A stretch of DNA of 64,000 bases. Origin: Isosphaera sp. Lineage in GTDB: Bacteria > Planctomycetota > Planctomycetia > Gemmatales > Gemmataceae. The stretch is from contig PNKH01000023.1 in NCBI GenBank assembly GCA_013822345.1, forward strand, positions 1 through 64,000, in the 5' to 3' direction. The translations under genes and the position numbers were made by a program. Below the pieces are notes generated by a model. That model did not search any database, had not been told where the DNA came from, and worked only from the letters and a program-made list of their open reading frames with translations. Shown piece after piece: positions 23,268-31,698 of this stretch; within the stretch, counting starts at the first letter, position 1, and each line of letters opens with the position of its first letter.

Positions 23268-23426
23268 CGGGCCGCCCGGAAATCGATCCCAACCCCGCCC
23301 GGCCGGGTTACATCCTCCGTGGGTGTGGCCCGCCGGGCGGTTGCGTTCCGCCCGGGCGGTCGTACACTCGACCGGAGCCCCCCCGCGCCCCCCCGCCACG
23401 CCTTCCCACCCCGGAGCCGCTGCCCC

Positions 23427-24722
23427 ATGCCCTTCCGCATTCCGCTCGCCGCGTCTTTCCTCACACTCGCACTCGCACTCACACTCTCGGCCGACGACTG
23501 GCCGACGTTCCGCGGGCCGAACCGGGACGGGGTGAGCAAGGAGACTGGTCTGCTCCAGACCTGGCCGAAGGACGGCCCGCCAAGGGTGTGGACGGCGAAG
23601 AACCTGGGGACCGGGTTCGGCACCCCGACGGTGGCCGCCGGGAAGATCTTCGGCATGGGCACCCGCGGGGGGAAGGACGGCGTCTGGGCGCTGACCGAGG
23701 CGGACGGGAAGGAGCTGTGGTTCACCCCGTTCGACGACCCGCGGGGGAGGGGCCCGAACACCGGCCCGAGCAGCAGCCCGACCTATGACGACGGGAAGGT
23801 GTTCGCGGTCAGCAGCGGCGGCAAGCTCGTCTGCCTGGACGCCGGGAACGGGAAGTCGGCGTGGCAGCGCGACTACCTGGCCGACTTCGGCGGGAAGGTG
23901 CCGGGGTGGGGGTACACCGAATCTGTCCTGGTCGACGGGGACAAGCTGGTCTGCGCCCCGGGCGGCGGGAAGGCGACGGTGGTGGCGCTGGACAAGAAGA
24001 CCGGGAAGGACGTGTGGAAGTGCGAGGTGCCGGGCGGCGGCGGGGGCGGCGGCGGGTACTCGTCGGTGCTGAAGGCGACCCTCGCCGGGGCCCCGATGTA
24101 CGTCGTCCTGCTCGGGGCGTCCGGCGGGGTGGCCGGGGTCTCCCCGGACGGCAAGGTGCTGTGGCAGTACACCGGCCGCCCGGCCGCCGGCGGCACCGCC
24201 CAGATCCCGATCCCGGTCGTGTCCGGGAACCACGTCTGGGTGTCGACCAGCTACGGCGGCGGCTCGGCCCTGCTCGAGATCGTTGCCGCCGGGAAGGACA
24301 AGTTCACCGTCAAGGAGGTGAAGAAGCACGCCAAGCCGGACCTGAACAACCACCACGGCGGGATGGTCAAGGTCGGGGACTACGTGTACTTCGGGCACGA
24401 GCAGAACCAGGGGAACCCGGTCTGCGTCGACCTGAAGACCGGGGAGCCGAAGTGGGGGCCGGTGCGACCGCCGGCCGGAGGGAAGGCCGGGTCCGCGGCC
24501 GTCCTGTACGCCGACAACCGGCTGTACTTCCGGTACCAGAGCACGCACGACGTGTACCTGGTCGAGCCGTCCCCGGAGGGGCTGAAGGTGGTGTCGTCGT
24601 TCAAGGAGCCGGAGCCGAGCGGGAAGGAGAGCTGGGCCCACCCGGTGGTCGCCAACGGGAAGCTGTACCTCCGCGACCAGGACAAGCTCCACTGCTTCAA
24701 CGTCCGGGCGGACAAGAACTGA
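23427..24722 (+). CDS. Exported PQQ-like beta-propeller protein
   Basis: A 431-residue protein with a signal peptide (FRIPLAASFLTLALALTLSA) and the planctomycete-typical opening DWPTFRGPNRDGVSKETGLL. Propeller repeats of the PQQ/BamB type follow (A-L-D-K-K-T-G-K-D-V-W-K, C-V-D-L-K-T-G-E-P-K-W). No catalytic residues for a quinoprotein dehydrogenase are obvious. Proteins of this family are abundant in planctomycetes and of unknown role; binding or scaffolding in the periplasm is plausible. The ATG at 23427 was chosen for the signal peptide. Confidence 0.85.
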   Translation: MPFRIPLAASFLTLALALTLSADDWPTFRGPNRDGVSKETGLLQTWPKDGPPRVWTAKNLGTGFGTPTVAAGKIFGMGTRGGKDGVWALTEADGKELWFTPFDDPRGRGPNTGPSSSPTYDDGKVFAVSSGGKLVCLDAGNGKSAWQRDYLADFGGKVPGWGYTESVLVDGDKLVCAPGGGKATVVALDKKTGKDVWKCEVPGGGGGGGGYSSVLKATLAGAPMYVVLLGASGGVAGVSPDGKVLWQYTGRPAAGGTAQIPIPVVSGNHVWVSTSYGGGSALLEIVAAGKDKFTVKEVKKHAKPDLNNHHGGMVKVGDYVYFGHEQNQGNPVCVDLKTGEPKWGPVRPPAGGKAGSAAVLYADNRLYFRYQSTHDVYLVEPSPEGLKVVSSFKEPEPSGKESWAHPVVANGKLYLRDQDKLHCFNVRADKN

Positions 24723-24742
24723 CCGGCGAGGGTAGTGGTAGT

Positions 24743-24782
24743 GGTAGGGTGGGCCGAAGCGGGCGCTTCGGCCCACCCTACC
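24743..24782. repeat. Palindrome family D, copy 1
   Basis: 19-base arms GGTAGGGTGGGCCGAAGCG around two bases, between two plus-strand genes. Related to 33829 and 42737. Confidence 0.9.
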
Positions 24783-24878
24783 GCCCCACTACGCGTTCCA
24801 CCGCGCTCGCCTTGCATTTCCCGCCCGGGGGGGCTATCGTCCGCGGCTCACCGGAGCTTCCCGGCACAGGGACGTGCC

Positions 24879-25907
24879 ATGCCCCCGCCCCCGACGGAGA
24901 CCGCCCGCCGCGTCCTCCGCGCCGAGGCCGACGCCCTCGCGGCCGTCGCCGACCGGCTCGGACCCGGGTTCGACGCCGTCGCCGCCGCCCTGTTCCGCTG
25001 CCGCGGCCGGGTCGCCGTCGTCGGGGTCGGCAAGTCCGCCGATGTCGGGCAGAAGCTCGTCGGCACCCTCAACTCGACCGGCACCCGCGCCTACGCCCTC
25101 GACGCCACCCGGGCCGTCCACGGCGACCTCGGGATGGTCCACCCGGACGACGTGGCCCTGCTCCTGTCCCACAGCGGTGAGTCGGGCGAGTTGCTGCGGC
25201 TGCTCGGCCCGCTCCGCAAGCTCGCCGCCGGCCTGGTCGCCATCACCGGGAACGCCGCCGGCAGCCTCGCCCGGGCCGCCGACGCGTCCGTGATCTACGG
25301 CCCGGTCGCCGAGTCGTGCCCGCTCGGCCTCGCCCCGAGCACCAGCACGACCGTCATGATCGCGCTCGGCGACGCCCTCGCGTTCACCCTGCTGGAACAG
25401 CGCGGGTTCACGCCTGAGCAGTTCGCCGCGTTCCACCCGGCCGGTAGCCTCGGGCGGAAGCTGGCGACCGTCGCGGAGTGCATGCGGCGCGGCGACGAAC
25501 TGCGGGTCGCCCCCGCCGCCGACACCGTCCGGGAGGTGTTCGCCCGGGTGCGGCACGCCGGCCGGCGGACCGGGGCGGTCATGCTTACCGACGCGGACGG
25601 CCGGCTCGCCGGGCTGTTCACCGACAGCGACCTGGCCCGGCTGATCGAGACGCGGCGGGACGCGGCGCTGGACGGGCCGGTCGGGGCGGTCATGACGCGC
25701 GACCCGGCGGTGACCGGCCCGGGCGAGCGGCTCGGGGACGCGGTCGACCTGATGAGGGGCCGGAAGATCAGCGAGCTGCCGGTGGTCGACGGGGACGGCC
25801 GGCCGGTCGGCATGCTCGACATAACCGACCTGCTCGGCCTCGACCCGGTCCCGGCGGCGGCCGAAACCCGCCCGGTGCTGCGGCTCGCCGACCGGAAGTC
25901 CGCGTAG
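24879..25907 (+). CDS. kdsD: Arabinose 5-phosphate isomerase (KdsD/KpsF)
   Basis: A 342-residue enzyme converting ribulose 5-phosphate to arabinose 5-phosphate, the first step to Kdo for lipopolysaccharide. An SIS domain (residues about 35-170; RVAVVGVGKSADVGQKLVGT, LLSHSGESGELLRLL, LGLAPSTSTTVMIALGDALA) is followed by F-H-P-A-G-S-L-G-R-K-L and two CBS domains (residues about 205-330). All sugar-phosphate-binding motifs of the family are present. The gene downstream is kdsC, and the next is OstA-like, matching the kdsD-kdsC-lptC-lptA order of proteobacteria. Confidence 0.95.
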   Translation: MPPPPTETARRVLRAEADALAAVADRLGPGFDAVAAALFRCRGRVAVVGVGKSADVGQKLVGTLNSTGTRAYALDATRAVHGDLGMVHPDDVALLLSHSGESGELLRLLGPLRKLAAGLVAITGNAAGSLARAADASVIYGPVAESCPLGLAPSTSTTVMIALGDALAFTLLEQRGFTPEQFAAFHPAGSLGRKLATVAECMRRGDELRVAPAADTVREVFARVRHAGRRTGAVMLTDADGRLAGLFTDSDLARLIETRRDAALDGPVGAVMTRDPAVTGPGERLGDAVDLMRGRKISELPVVDGDGRPVGMLDITDLLGLDPVPAAAETRPVLRLADRKSA

Positions 25908-25917
25908 AGTTCTGCGG

Positions 25918-26040
25918 CGGTCTCCTGGACCGCGGCCGTCCCGGCCGCTTCACCCGCACGGGGCCGGTCGCTTCCGGGAGAACCGTCAGCCGCCACGACC
26001 TCGGCAGCAGCGGCCGGGACGGCCGCGGTCCAGGAGACCG
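25918..26040. mobile_element. MITE-like element, family E copy 1 (between kdsD and kdsC)
   Basis: Terminal inverted repeats of 32 bases (25918-25949 and 26009-26040; core GGACCGCGGCCGTCCCGGCC) flank a 59-base core. The core is homologous, in inverse orientation, to that of the element at 46950. The right repeat ends two bases before the kdsC ATG and contains its AGGAG ribosome binding site. Confidence 0.85.
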
Positions 26041-26042
26041 CT

Positions 26043-26567
26043 ATGTCCGACCTCGCCGCCCGCGCCGCCCGGATCGAGCTGCTCCTCCTCGACGTGGACG
26101 GGGTGCTGACCGACGGCGGGATCGTGTACGCCGACGACGGGGCGGAGCTGAAGCGGTTCCACGTCCGGGACGGGTCGGGGTTGAAGCTGTGGCACGGGTT
26201 GGGTAAGCGGACCGCCATCGTCTCGGGTCGGGCGTCGCGGGCGGTCGAGCGGCGGGCGGCGGAGCTGGGGATCGCCCCGGTGCTGCAGGGCCGGTCCGAC
26301 AAGCTGCCGGCGTTCGAGGCGGTGCTGGCCGCAACCGGGCTCTCCGCCGACCAGGTGTGTGCGGTCGGCGACGACCTGCCGGACCTGCCGGTGCTGCGGC
26401 GGGTCGGGCTGGCGGTGGCGGTGGCCGACGCCTGCCCCGAGGTGCGGGCCGGCGCGGACTACGTCACCGCGGTCCCCGGCGGGCGCGGGGCCGTGCGCGA
26501 CACGGTCGAGTGGATGCTGAAGCTCCGCGGCGAGTGGGACCGCGTCGTCGCGGGGTTCGGCGGGTGA
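26043..26567 (+). CDS. kdsC: 3-deoxy-D-manno-octulosonate 8-phosphate phosphatase (KdsC)
   Basis: A 174-residue HAD-superfamily phosphatase that releases Kdo from Kdo-8-phosphate. HAD motif I is LLLDVDGVLTDG (nucleophile Asp and the acid two residues later), motif II is S in AIVSGRAS, and the later motif is VGDDLPDLPVL. The G-x-x-Y-x-x-x-G-x-E pattern after motif I fits KdsC. Length is normal. The AGGAG at 26032-26036 lies inside the stem of a palindromic element, so translation may depend on opening that stem. Confidence 0.94.
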   Translation: MSDLAARAARIELLLLDVDGVLTDGGIVYADDGAELKRFHVRDGSGLKLWHGLGKRTAIVSGRASRAVERRAAELGIAPVLQGRSDKLPAFEAVLAATGLSADQVCAVGDDLPDLPVLRRVGLAVAVADACPEVRAGADYVTAVPGGRGAVRDTVEWMLKLRGEWDRVVAGFGG

Positions 26568-26591
26568 CCCGGGGCGGGGTCCGCTGCCGGT

Positions 26592-26790
26592 GTTCTCGGC
26601 AGGTGGTGCCCCTCACCCGGCCCCGGCGAAGCGCCGGGGCCGACCTCTCCCCAGCGGGGAGAGGTGGGGTGGTGCGGCCTCTTGGTCGGCTGTCGATCCG
26701 GAAAGCTGCCGAGGGGCGGCTTGAGCCCCACCTCTCCCCGCCGGGGAGAGGTCGCCGCCGCGCCCCGCGGCGGCGGGTGAGGGGGCAGAG
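26592..26790. repeat. Repeat family L with nested hairpins
   Basis: It contains a hairpin GGCCCCGGCG-AAG-CGCCGGGGCC, then CCTCTCCCCAGCGGGGAGAGG, and a distal matching CCACCTCTCCCCGCCGGGGA with a further GC-rich hairpin ending GGCGGGTGAGGGG that pairs with CCCCTCACCCGG at the left. This accounts for most of the 293-base gap 26568-26860. Nothing coding is seen. Confidence 0.75.
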
Positions 26791-26860
26791 CTACGGAGCC
26801 GACCGGTGGCCGACCCCGCCCGGGCCGCCCGACCTTGACCCGTTCCCCGCAGGGCACCCC

Positions 26861-29800
26861 ATGACTCCGCGGCGGATCCTGATGCTGGTCGGCGGGCTCT
26901 TGGCGTGCGCCGCCGGGTACGCGGTGTACGCCCGCGTCCTCGGCCGGTTCGACGGCCTGCCGGTCCTCCCGCCCCGGATGCTCGTCCGGTCCGACGGCGA
27001 GTTCCGGCCGCAGCCCCGGGCCACCTCCCCGACCATCGAGCTCCTCCGCCAGGCGTTCGGCGAGAACGCCCCGGAGGCCGACTCGGACGTCTACCGGATC
27101 CAGCTCAAGCGGCCGCTCGACGACCGCGGCGGGTTTCTCGTCCTCGCCTCCGGCCAGCCCCCGGCCAACCCGGGCTCCACCCGCGTCCCGCTCAGCCCGT
27201 TCAGCATCGCGGTGTTCGGCCGGCCCCGCCCGGCCCACCTCCGCCGCCCCGGCGAGGTGCCCGAGGTCACCACCGTCCACGCCGACCGGGCCGTCCTCGA
27301 GTTCGACCGGGTGATCGAGACGGCGGCCGACATGAACGCCGCCAAGATCGTCCGGGTCGAGCTGGTCAGCGACCCCGAGCAGGCCGTCCGCGACGGGCTC
27401 GGCCGCCGCGGCCTCGTCCACCTGACCACCAACCAGCGGTCCGCCGACCCGGACCGGCAGCTCACCGTCCGGACCGTCGGCCCGGTCTTCTACCGCGACC
27501 CGAAGGTGCCGCCCGGGGCCCCGCCGCCGACCGGCCCGGACCTGTGGACCGACGCCCCGGTCGAGATCGTCGACCGCGGCAACCTGCCGCGGTGCCCCGG
27601 CCACCCGGTCGCCGCCGCCCCGGGCGAGGTCCGCACCCCGGCCGCGGTCGCCGCCGTCCTCGCCGGCCAGCGGCTCCCGCCCCCCACCGTCACCGCCGTC
27701 GGCATGCGGGTGTACATGGACGGCGAGAAGCCGAAGGAGCCGGCCGCCAAGAAGGACGGGTCCGCCGGGTTCGGCAGCGTCCGCCGGGTCGAGTTCCTGG
27801 AGCAGGTGGTGATGAACCTGTGGGCCGAGGCCGGGCAAGGCCTGGTCGGGGCCGGCGACCGCGGGCCGGCGGCGCCCGAGGGGCCGGGGCTGGCCGCCGG
27901 CGGCGGCCTCGTCGCCGGGGCCCGGGCCGCCCGCGCCCTCGGCCGCGACCTCGTCCGGGTCGAGACCCGCGGCCCGTTCGCCTACGACGCGGAGAAGAAC
28001 CTCGCCCGGTTCGACGTGCTGCCGGTCGCCGACCCGAACCTGCCGAACGACGTGCAGGTGACCAAGGTGTCGGCCCGGCCCGGGGTGCAGACGCTGTTCA
28101 GCCAGGTGCTGGAGCTGGAGTTCAACGGCCCGCCGCCGGCCCCGAAACCGGGCGACCCGGCCCCGCCCCCCGGCGGGGCGAAGTTCAAGCGGCTCCACGC
28201 CTGGACGTACACCCCCGGCCGGTTCCTCACCCTGTCGTCCGACGCCGACCAGTTGGAGGCCCACGGCCAGGACCTCGTCCGCGACGAGGCGGAGGGCCGG
28301 ACCACGCTGACCGGCGCCCCGCTGTACGCCGTCCAGAAGAAGAACGTGCTCACCGCCGGCGGGGCGAAGAACCCGGCCACCCTCGTGTACGAGCCCGAGC
28401 CGGGGTCGGCCCCGGCCGACCGCCGCACCCGGGCGACGGTCCTCGGCTCCGGGCGGGCGGAGCTGCTCGACCCGGCGTCCGGGTCGAACACCGTCACCGC
28501 CGCGTGGCAGACCTCGCTGGTTCAGACCCGGGAGCGGGCGAACGACCGCGACCTGGAGCTGTACACCCTGACCGACGGGGCGTCGTTCGCCGACGAGAAG
28601 GCCGACTTCTGGCTGAAGGGGCGGGTGCTGAAGCTGTGGCTCGCCCGCCCGGCCCCGGGCGAGCCGGTCCCGGCCGACGGCGGGAGCCGCGCCCGGCCGC
28701 ACCGCCTCCAGGCGGTCGGCGGGGTGACCGGGCACTCGGCCGACCTGGACATCGAGCAGGCCGACCAGCTCAACACCTACTTCCAAGATGTCGCCCCGGC
28801 GTCGGCTCCGCCCGCTCCGGCCCCGGCCGCCGGCCCGCCCGGTCCGCCGGCGGCCGGTCCGGCCCCGCCCGCGGTCGCCCCGCCCGCGCCGAAGGAGCAG
28901 GAAAGGAAGAAGCCGCCGACCCGCCTCCGCGCCCGGACCGTCGACACCACGGTGGACCGCGTCCCGAGGCCGCCGGCCGGCCAGGCCGGCGAGGCGGGCC
29001 TGAAGTACGAGCTGAAGACCGCCCGGTGTGAAGGGATGGTGAATGTCCAGCAGGACCCGGCCGACCCGGCGAAGGGCGGCGGGACGAAGATCCTCGGCAG
29101 CCTGCTCATGGTCGACGGGTCCCCGGAGGGGAACGTGATGACCGTGTTCGGGTGGGACGAGCGGCCCGGGCAGGTGCACAACGACGGGACCTCGCTGATC
29201 GGCCCGAAGGTGGTGCTCGACCAGGTCCACAATTGGGCGGCGGTCGAGGGCCGCGGGGCGCTGACCATCCCGGCGTCGAGCGACCTCGGCGGGGCCCCGC
29301 TCCGGCAGGCCGAGCCGGTGGTCGTTCAGTTCCGGGACGGGATGAAGTTCTCCGGGGCCGAGAAGGTTGCCGACTTCTTCGGCAAGGTGACCGCCACCCA
29401 GGGCGGGTCGTGGGTGATCTGCCACAGGCTCCAGGTGCGGTTCGACCGGCCGGTGTACTTCTCCCCGGCGAACCGCCCGCCGGCCCCGCCCGGGAAGAAG
29501 GACGACCCGGCCGACAAGCCGAAGGTCGACCGGGTGTACTGCTACCCGGCCCCGGCGGACGCCGCCGACCACCCGCGGGAGCGGGAGGTGTGGTACACCC
29601 AGGTGGACCGCGACCCGGAGACCGGCAAGCCGGTCCGCCGGCAGCAGCTCGTGGCGAGCGAGCTGGACCTGAAGGCCCAGGCCCGCGACGCGGACGGGGA
29701 GCCGTACCGGCTCGCCCAGGCGACCGGCCCCGGGGTGTTCCGGGTGTGGCAGCCCGGGGCGAAGGACGACCCGGCCGGCCCGGCCCGCCCGCCCGGGGCG

Positions 29801-30298
29801 GCCCCGACCCCGGCGGAAACGGAGATGAAGCTGACGGTGGTCGAGTTCTCCGGGCGGATGACGGCGAAGGACAAGGGGAGGGCGTACCAGGAGGCGGCGT
29901 TCACCGGCACCGTCCGAGTGGTCCACCTGCCGACCGACGACCCCGACCTGGAGGTCCGTCCGCCGAAGCTGCCGCCGGCGGCGGTGCTGCTGACGTGCAA
30001 CTCGAAGATGGTGGTGTGGACGCACCGGCGGGCCGGGGAGCCGGCCCGGCAGCACCTGGAGGCGCACGGGAACGCGTACCTGCAGAACGACGAGTACGAC
30101 GGGTGGGGGGACACGATCTCCCACGACGGCCGGCGGGTCGTGTTCGAGGCCAAGGGCCAGGTGCAGGCGCAGGTCAAGAGCCGGTTCGGCGGGACCGACC
30201 AGACCGGGCGGCGGATCATCTACGACCGGGCGGCGAACCGGATCGACGTGGAGGGCAGCACCGGCGGCACGTTCGTCTCCCCGCCGCCGAAGAAGTGA
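26861..30298 (+). CDS. Giant OstA/LptA-LptC-like lipopolysaccharide-transport protein
   Basis: A 1145-residue protein with one N-terminal membrane anchor (residues about 5-26, ILMLVGGLLACAAGYAVYAR). The rest is predicted extracytoplasmic and beta-rich, broken by Pro/Ala linkers (for example residues about 646-685). The C-terminus (about 1000-1145) has OstA-like elements: LEAHGNAYLQNDEYDGWGDT, ISHDGRRVVFEAKG and RRIIYDRAANRIDVEGS. LptA and LptC, about 190 residues each in proteobacteria, form the periplasmic bridge carrying LPS to the outer membrane. Its place after kdsD-kdsC is where lptC-lptA normally sit. The fusion of both roles in one long protein is inference. Confidence 0.8.
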   Translation: MTPRRILMLVGGLLACAAGYAVYARVLGRFDGLPVLPPRMLVRSDGEFRPQPRATSPTIELLRQAFGENAPEADSDVYRIQLKRPLDDRGGFLVLASGQPPANPGSTRVPLSPFSIAVFGRPRPAHLRRPGEVPEVTTVHADRAVLEFDRVIETAADMNAAKIVRVELVSDPEQAVRDGLGRRGLVHLTTNQRSADPDRQLTVRTVGPVFYRDPKVPPGAPPPTGPDLWTDAPVEIVDRGNLPRCPGHPVAAAPGEVRTPAAVAAVLAGQRLPPPTVTAVGMRVYMDGEKPKEPAAKKDGSAGFGSVRRVEFLEQVVMNLWAEAGQGLVGAGDRGPAAPEGPGLAAGGGLVAGARAARALGRDLVRVETRGPFAYDAEKNLARFDVLPVADPNLPNDVQVTKVSARPGVQTLFSQVLELEFNGPPPAPKPGDPAPPPGGAKFKRLHAWTYTPGRFLTLSSDADQLEAHGQDLVRDEAEGRTTLTGAPLYAVQKKNVLTAGGAKNPATLVYEPEPGSAPADRRTRATVLGSGRAELLDPASGSNTVTAAWQTSLVQTRERANDRDLELYTLTDGASFADEKADFWLKGRVLKLWLARPAPGEPVPADGGSRARPHRLQAVGGVTGHSADLDIEQADQLNTYFQDVAPASAPPAPAPAAGPPGPPAAGPAPPAVAPPAPKEQERKKPPTRLRARTVDTTVDRVPRPPAGQAGEAGLKYELKTARCEGMVNVQQDPADPAKGGGTKILGSLLMVDGSPEGNVMTVFGWDERPGQVHNDGTSLIGPKVVLDQVHNWAAVEGRGALTIPASSDLGGAPLRQAEPVVVQFRDGMKFSGAEKVADFFGKVTATQGGSWVICHRLQVRFDRPVYFSPANRPPAPPGKKDDPADKPKVDRVYCYPAPADAADHPREREVWYTQVDRDPETGKPVRRQQLVASELDLKAQARDADGEPYRLAQATGPGVFRVWQPGAKDDPAGPARPPGAAPTPAETEMKLTVVEFSGRMTAKDKGRAYQEAAFTGTVRVVHLPTDDPDLEVRPPKLPPAAVLLTCNSKMVVWTHRRAGEPARQHLEAHGNAYLQNDEYDGWGDTISHDGRRVVFEAKGQVQAQVKSRFGGTDQTGRRIIYDRAANRIDVEGSTGGTFVSPPPKK

Positions 30299-30374
30299 GT
30301 GTCCGAGCCGGAAGCGTGAGCGACGGGTTCAGGTGGTCCGTCGCTCACGCTTCCGGCTCGGACACTCACTTCTT
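30290..30374. repeat. Palindrome family A, copy 3 (includes both stop codons)
   Basis: A 36-base-armed palindrome that starts in the last codons (K-K-stop) of the LptA-like gene and ends in the last codons (also K-K-stop) of the convergent lipoprotein gene. The core is GAGCCGGAAGCGTGAGCGAC. Confidence 0.92.
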
Positions 30375-30509
30375 TTCGGGCGGCTTGCCGGGGACCCTGG
30401 GGCGGTCGAGGTCGCTGTTCTTGTCGCGCTCGACGGAGCACCCGCCGCACCCGGGCAGGAAGAGGGTCACGAGAACCAGGCACAGGAGCGACCAGCGGAT
30501 TCGCCGCAC
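30366..30509 (-). CDS. Tiny lipoprotein (47 residues)
   Basis: Starts with GTG at 30509 after GAGGTGG. The protein is VRRIRWSLLCLVLVTLFLPG, then C-G-G-C-S-V-E and a short hydrophilic tail ending P-P-E-K-K. The positively charged start, hydrophobic stretch and L-P-G-C lipobox are those of a lipoprotein of which only about 27 residues would remain after processing. It resembles small lipoproteins that accompany envelope complexes. It is convergent with the LptA-like gene. Function unknown. Confidence 0.7.
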   Translation of the reverse strand: MRRIRWSLLCLVLVTLFLPGCGGCSVERDKNSDLDRPRVPGKPPEKK

Positions 30510-30623
30510 GGACCACCTCAGTCTCGTAGCACAACCGGGGACGGTTGTGCTACGGAAATGCCGCGGGGCCGGCCCCGTCGCCGCGAGGCGATGGCGCCGG
30601 CCCCGACGGAAGACGGTCGGAAC

Positions 30624-30740
30624 TTACTTGGCGGTGCTCGGCGTGGTGACCGGCGGCTTGGTGGTCGGGCTGGTGCTGCCACAGCCGACGACGGCGGAAA
30701 CGGTCAGGGCCAGGACGAACGCCGCGACGATCTTCTTCAT
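30624..30740 (-). CDS. Tiny lipoprotein (38 residues)
   Basis: Starts with ATG at 30740, seven bases after GAGGAG. It reads MKKIVAAFVLALTVSAVVGC and then a short Ser/Thr/Pro tail ending T-A-K. The lipobox is V-V-G-C, leaving about 19 residues on a lipidated Cys. The strong ribosome binding site, textbook signal and clean stop make it real despite its size. It is divergent from the ECF sigma factor gene at 31131 and could belong to the same stress response, though nothing proves this. Confidence 0.75.
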   Translation of the reverse strand: MKKIVAAFVLALTVSAVVGCGSTSPTTKPPVTTPSTAK

Positions 30741-31130
30741 CTGTGTCTCCTCGGGACGGTCACGAAGCGGTTGGACAACAGAGAGGCTTCACGTCGGGAA
30801 CAGGCCCACCCTGCCCCGAACCTTCTGTTCTGTGAGCGAGACCTGGTGCCACCCTCTCTCGCCCGTCTTGTCGATCGCAACCGGCGAACCGGTTGCGGGT
30901 TGCGACGCCACGGACGGGCCAGAGCAGTCACCCGGACCCCACCCCGACGACATTGATACGAGGTCGTCGGAGTTATTCCCGGAATTTCCCACGCGGTGCC
31001 GGAAAAATTCCCGTATCGTGACGGGCTGACCTTCCGGCCGTCGCCCCCCGGGTGAAAATCCCGCCGGCCGCGGAGCGAACCGTCGGGAATAAACCGGACG
31101 GTTCGGGTTCGGGTCTGGTGAGGGTCGGGC
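30741..31130. other. 390-base divergent intergenic region with repeated TTCCCG motifs
   Basis: Noncoding. It is less GC-rich than its surroundings between about 30965 and 31100 and holds several TTCCCG/CGGGAA units (for example TATTCCCGGAATTTCCC near 30971 and GGAAAAATTCCCG near 31003, then CGGGAATAAACCGG near 31083). ECF sigma factors often control their own promoters through GGAA-type -35 boxes, so this is a reasonable place for one, but no -10 partner is clear. Confidence 0.35.
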
Positions 31131-31694
31131 ATGGGGTCGGCCGCCGGCGGACTGCACGGACTGATCGACGCCCACTACGAGGCCCTTTACCGGTACGCCT
31201 ACCGGCTGACCGGGTCGGCGGCGGACGCCGAGGACCTGACGCAGGAGGCGTTCGGGCGGGCGTTCACCCGGCTCGGCCAGCTCCGCGAGCCGGACCGGGC
31301 CAAGGCGTGGCTGTTCCGCATCCTCCGGAACCTGTACCTGCACAAGGTGCGGGACGAGCGGCGGCACCGGGCCGTCCCGCTCGACGCGGTCGGCGACGTG
31401 CCGGCCCGGGAGGCCGAGGCGGGCGGGGCGGTGGATGTCGACCCGGCCCGCCTCCAGCAGGCCCTGGACGAGCTCGACGAGGGGTTCCGGACCCCGCTCA
31501 TCCTGTTCTACTTCGAGGAGTTCAGCTACCGCGACATCGCCGAGCAGATGGGCCTCCCCATCGGCACGGTGATGTCCCGGCTGGCCCGCGGGAAGGCGTA
31601 CCTGAGGGCGAAGCTCGCCCCGCCGGTCCCGGGGGCCGACCGCGAGAAGGGGAGTCCCGACCCCGCCGGCGTCGGCGGGCGGGTTGCCAGGTGA
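31131..31694 (+). CDS. ECF RNA polymerase sigma factor
   Basis: A 187-residue sigma-70 family ECF factor. Region 2 is HYEALYRYAYRLTGSAADAE followed by D-L-T-Q-E-A-F and R-A-F; region 4 is LDEGFRTPLILFYFEEFSYR with a helix-turn-helix (DIAEQMGLPIGTVMSRLARG). It would direct polymerase to a small regulon. The anti-sigma gene starts four bases after its stop, so its activity is probably held by that membrane protein and released by an envelope signal. Confidence 0.95.
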   Translation: MGSAAGGLHGLIDAHYEALYRYAYRLTGSAADAEDLTQEAFGRAFTRLGQLREPDRAKAWLFRILRNLYLHKVRDERRHRAVPLDAVGDVPAREAEAGGAVDVDPARLQQALDELDEGFRTPLILFYFEEFSYRDIAEQMGLPIGTVMSRLARGKAYLRAKLAPPVPGADREKGSPDPAGVGGRVAR

Positions 31695-31698
31695 CGTG

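Noticed and set aside
26592-26790. A structured noncoding RNA or riboswitch upstream of the LptA-like gene
   Set aside because: The hairpins belong to a repeat family that also occurs (partly) at 20850, so repeat origin is more likely than a gene-specific RNA.
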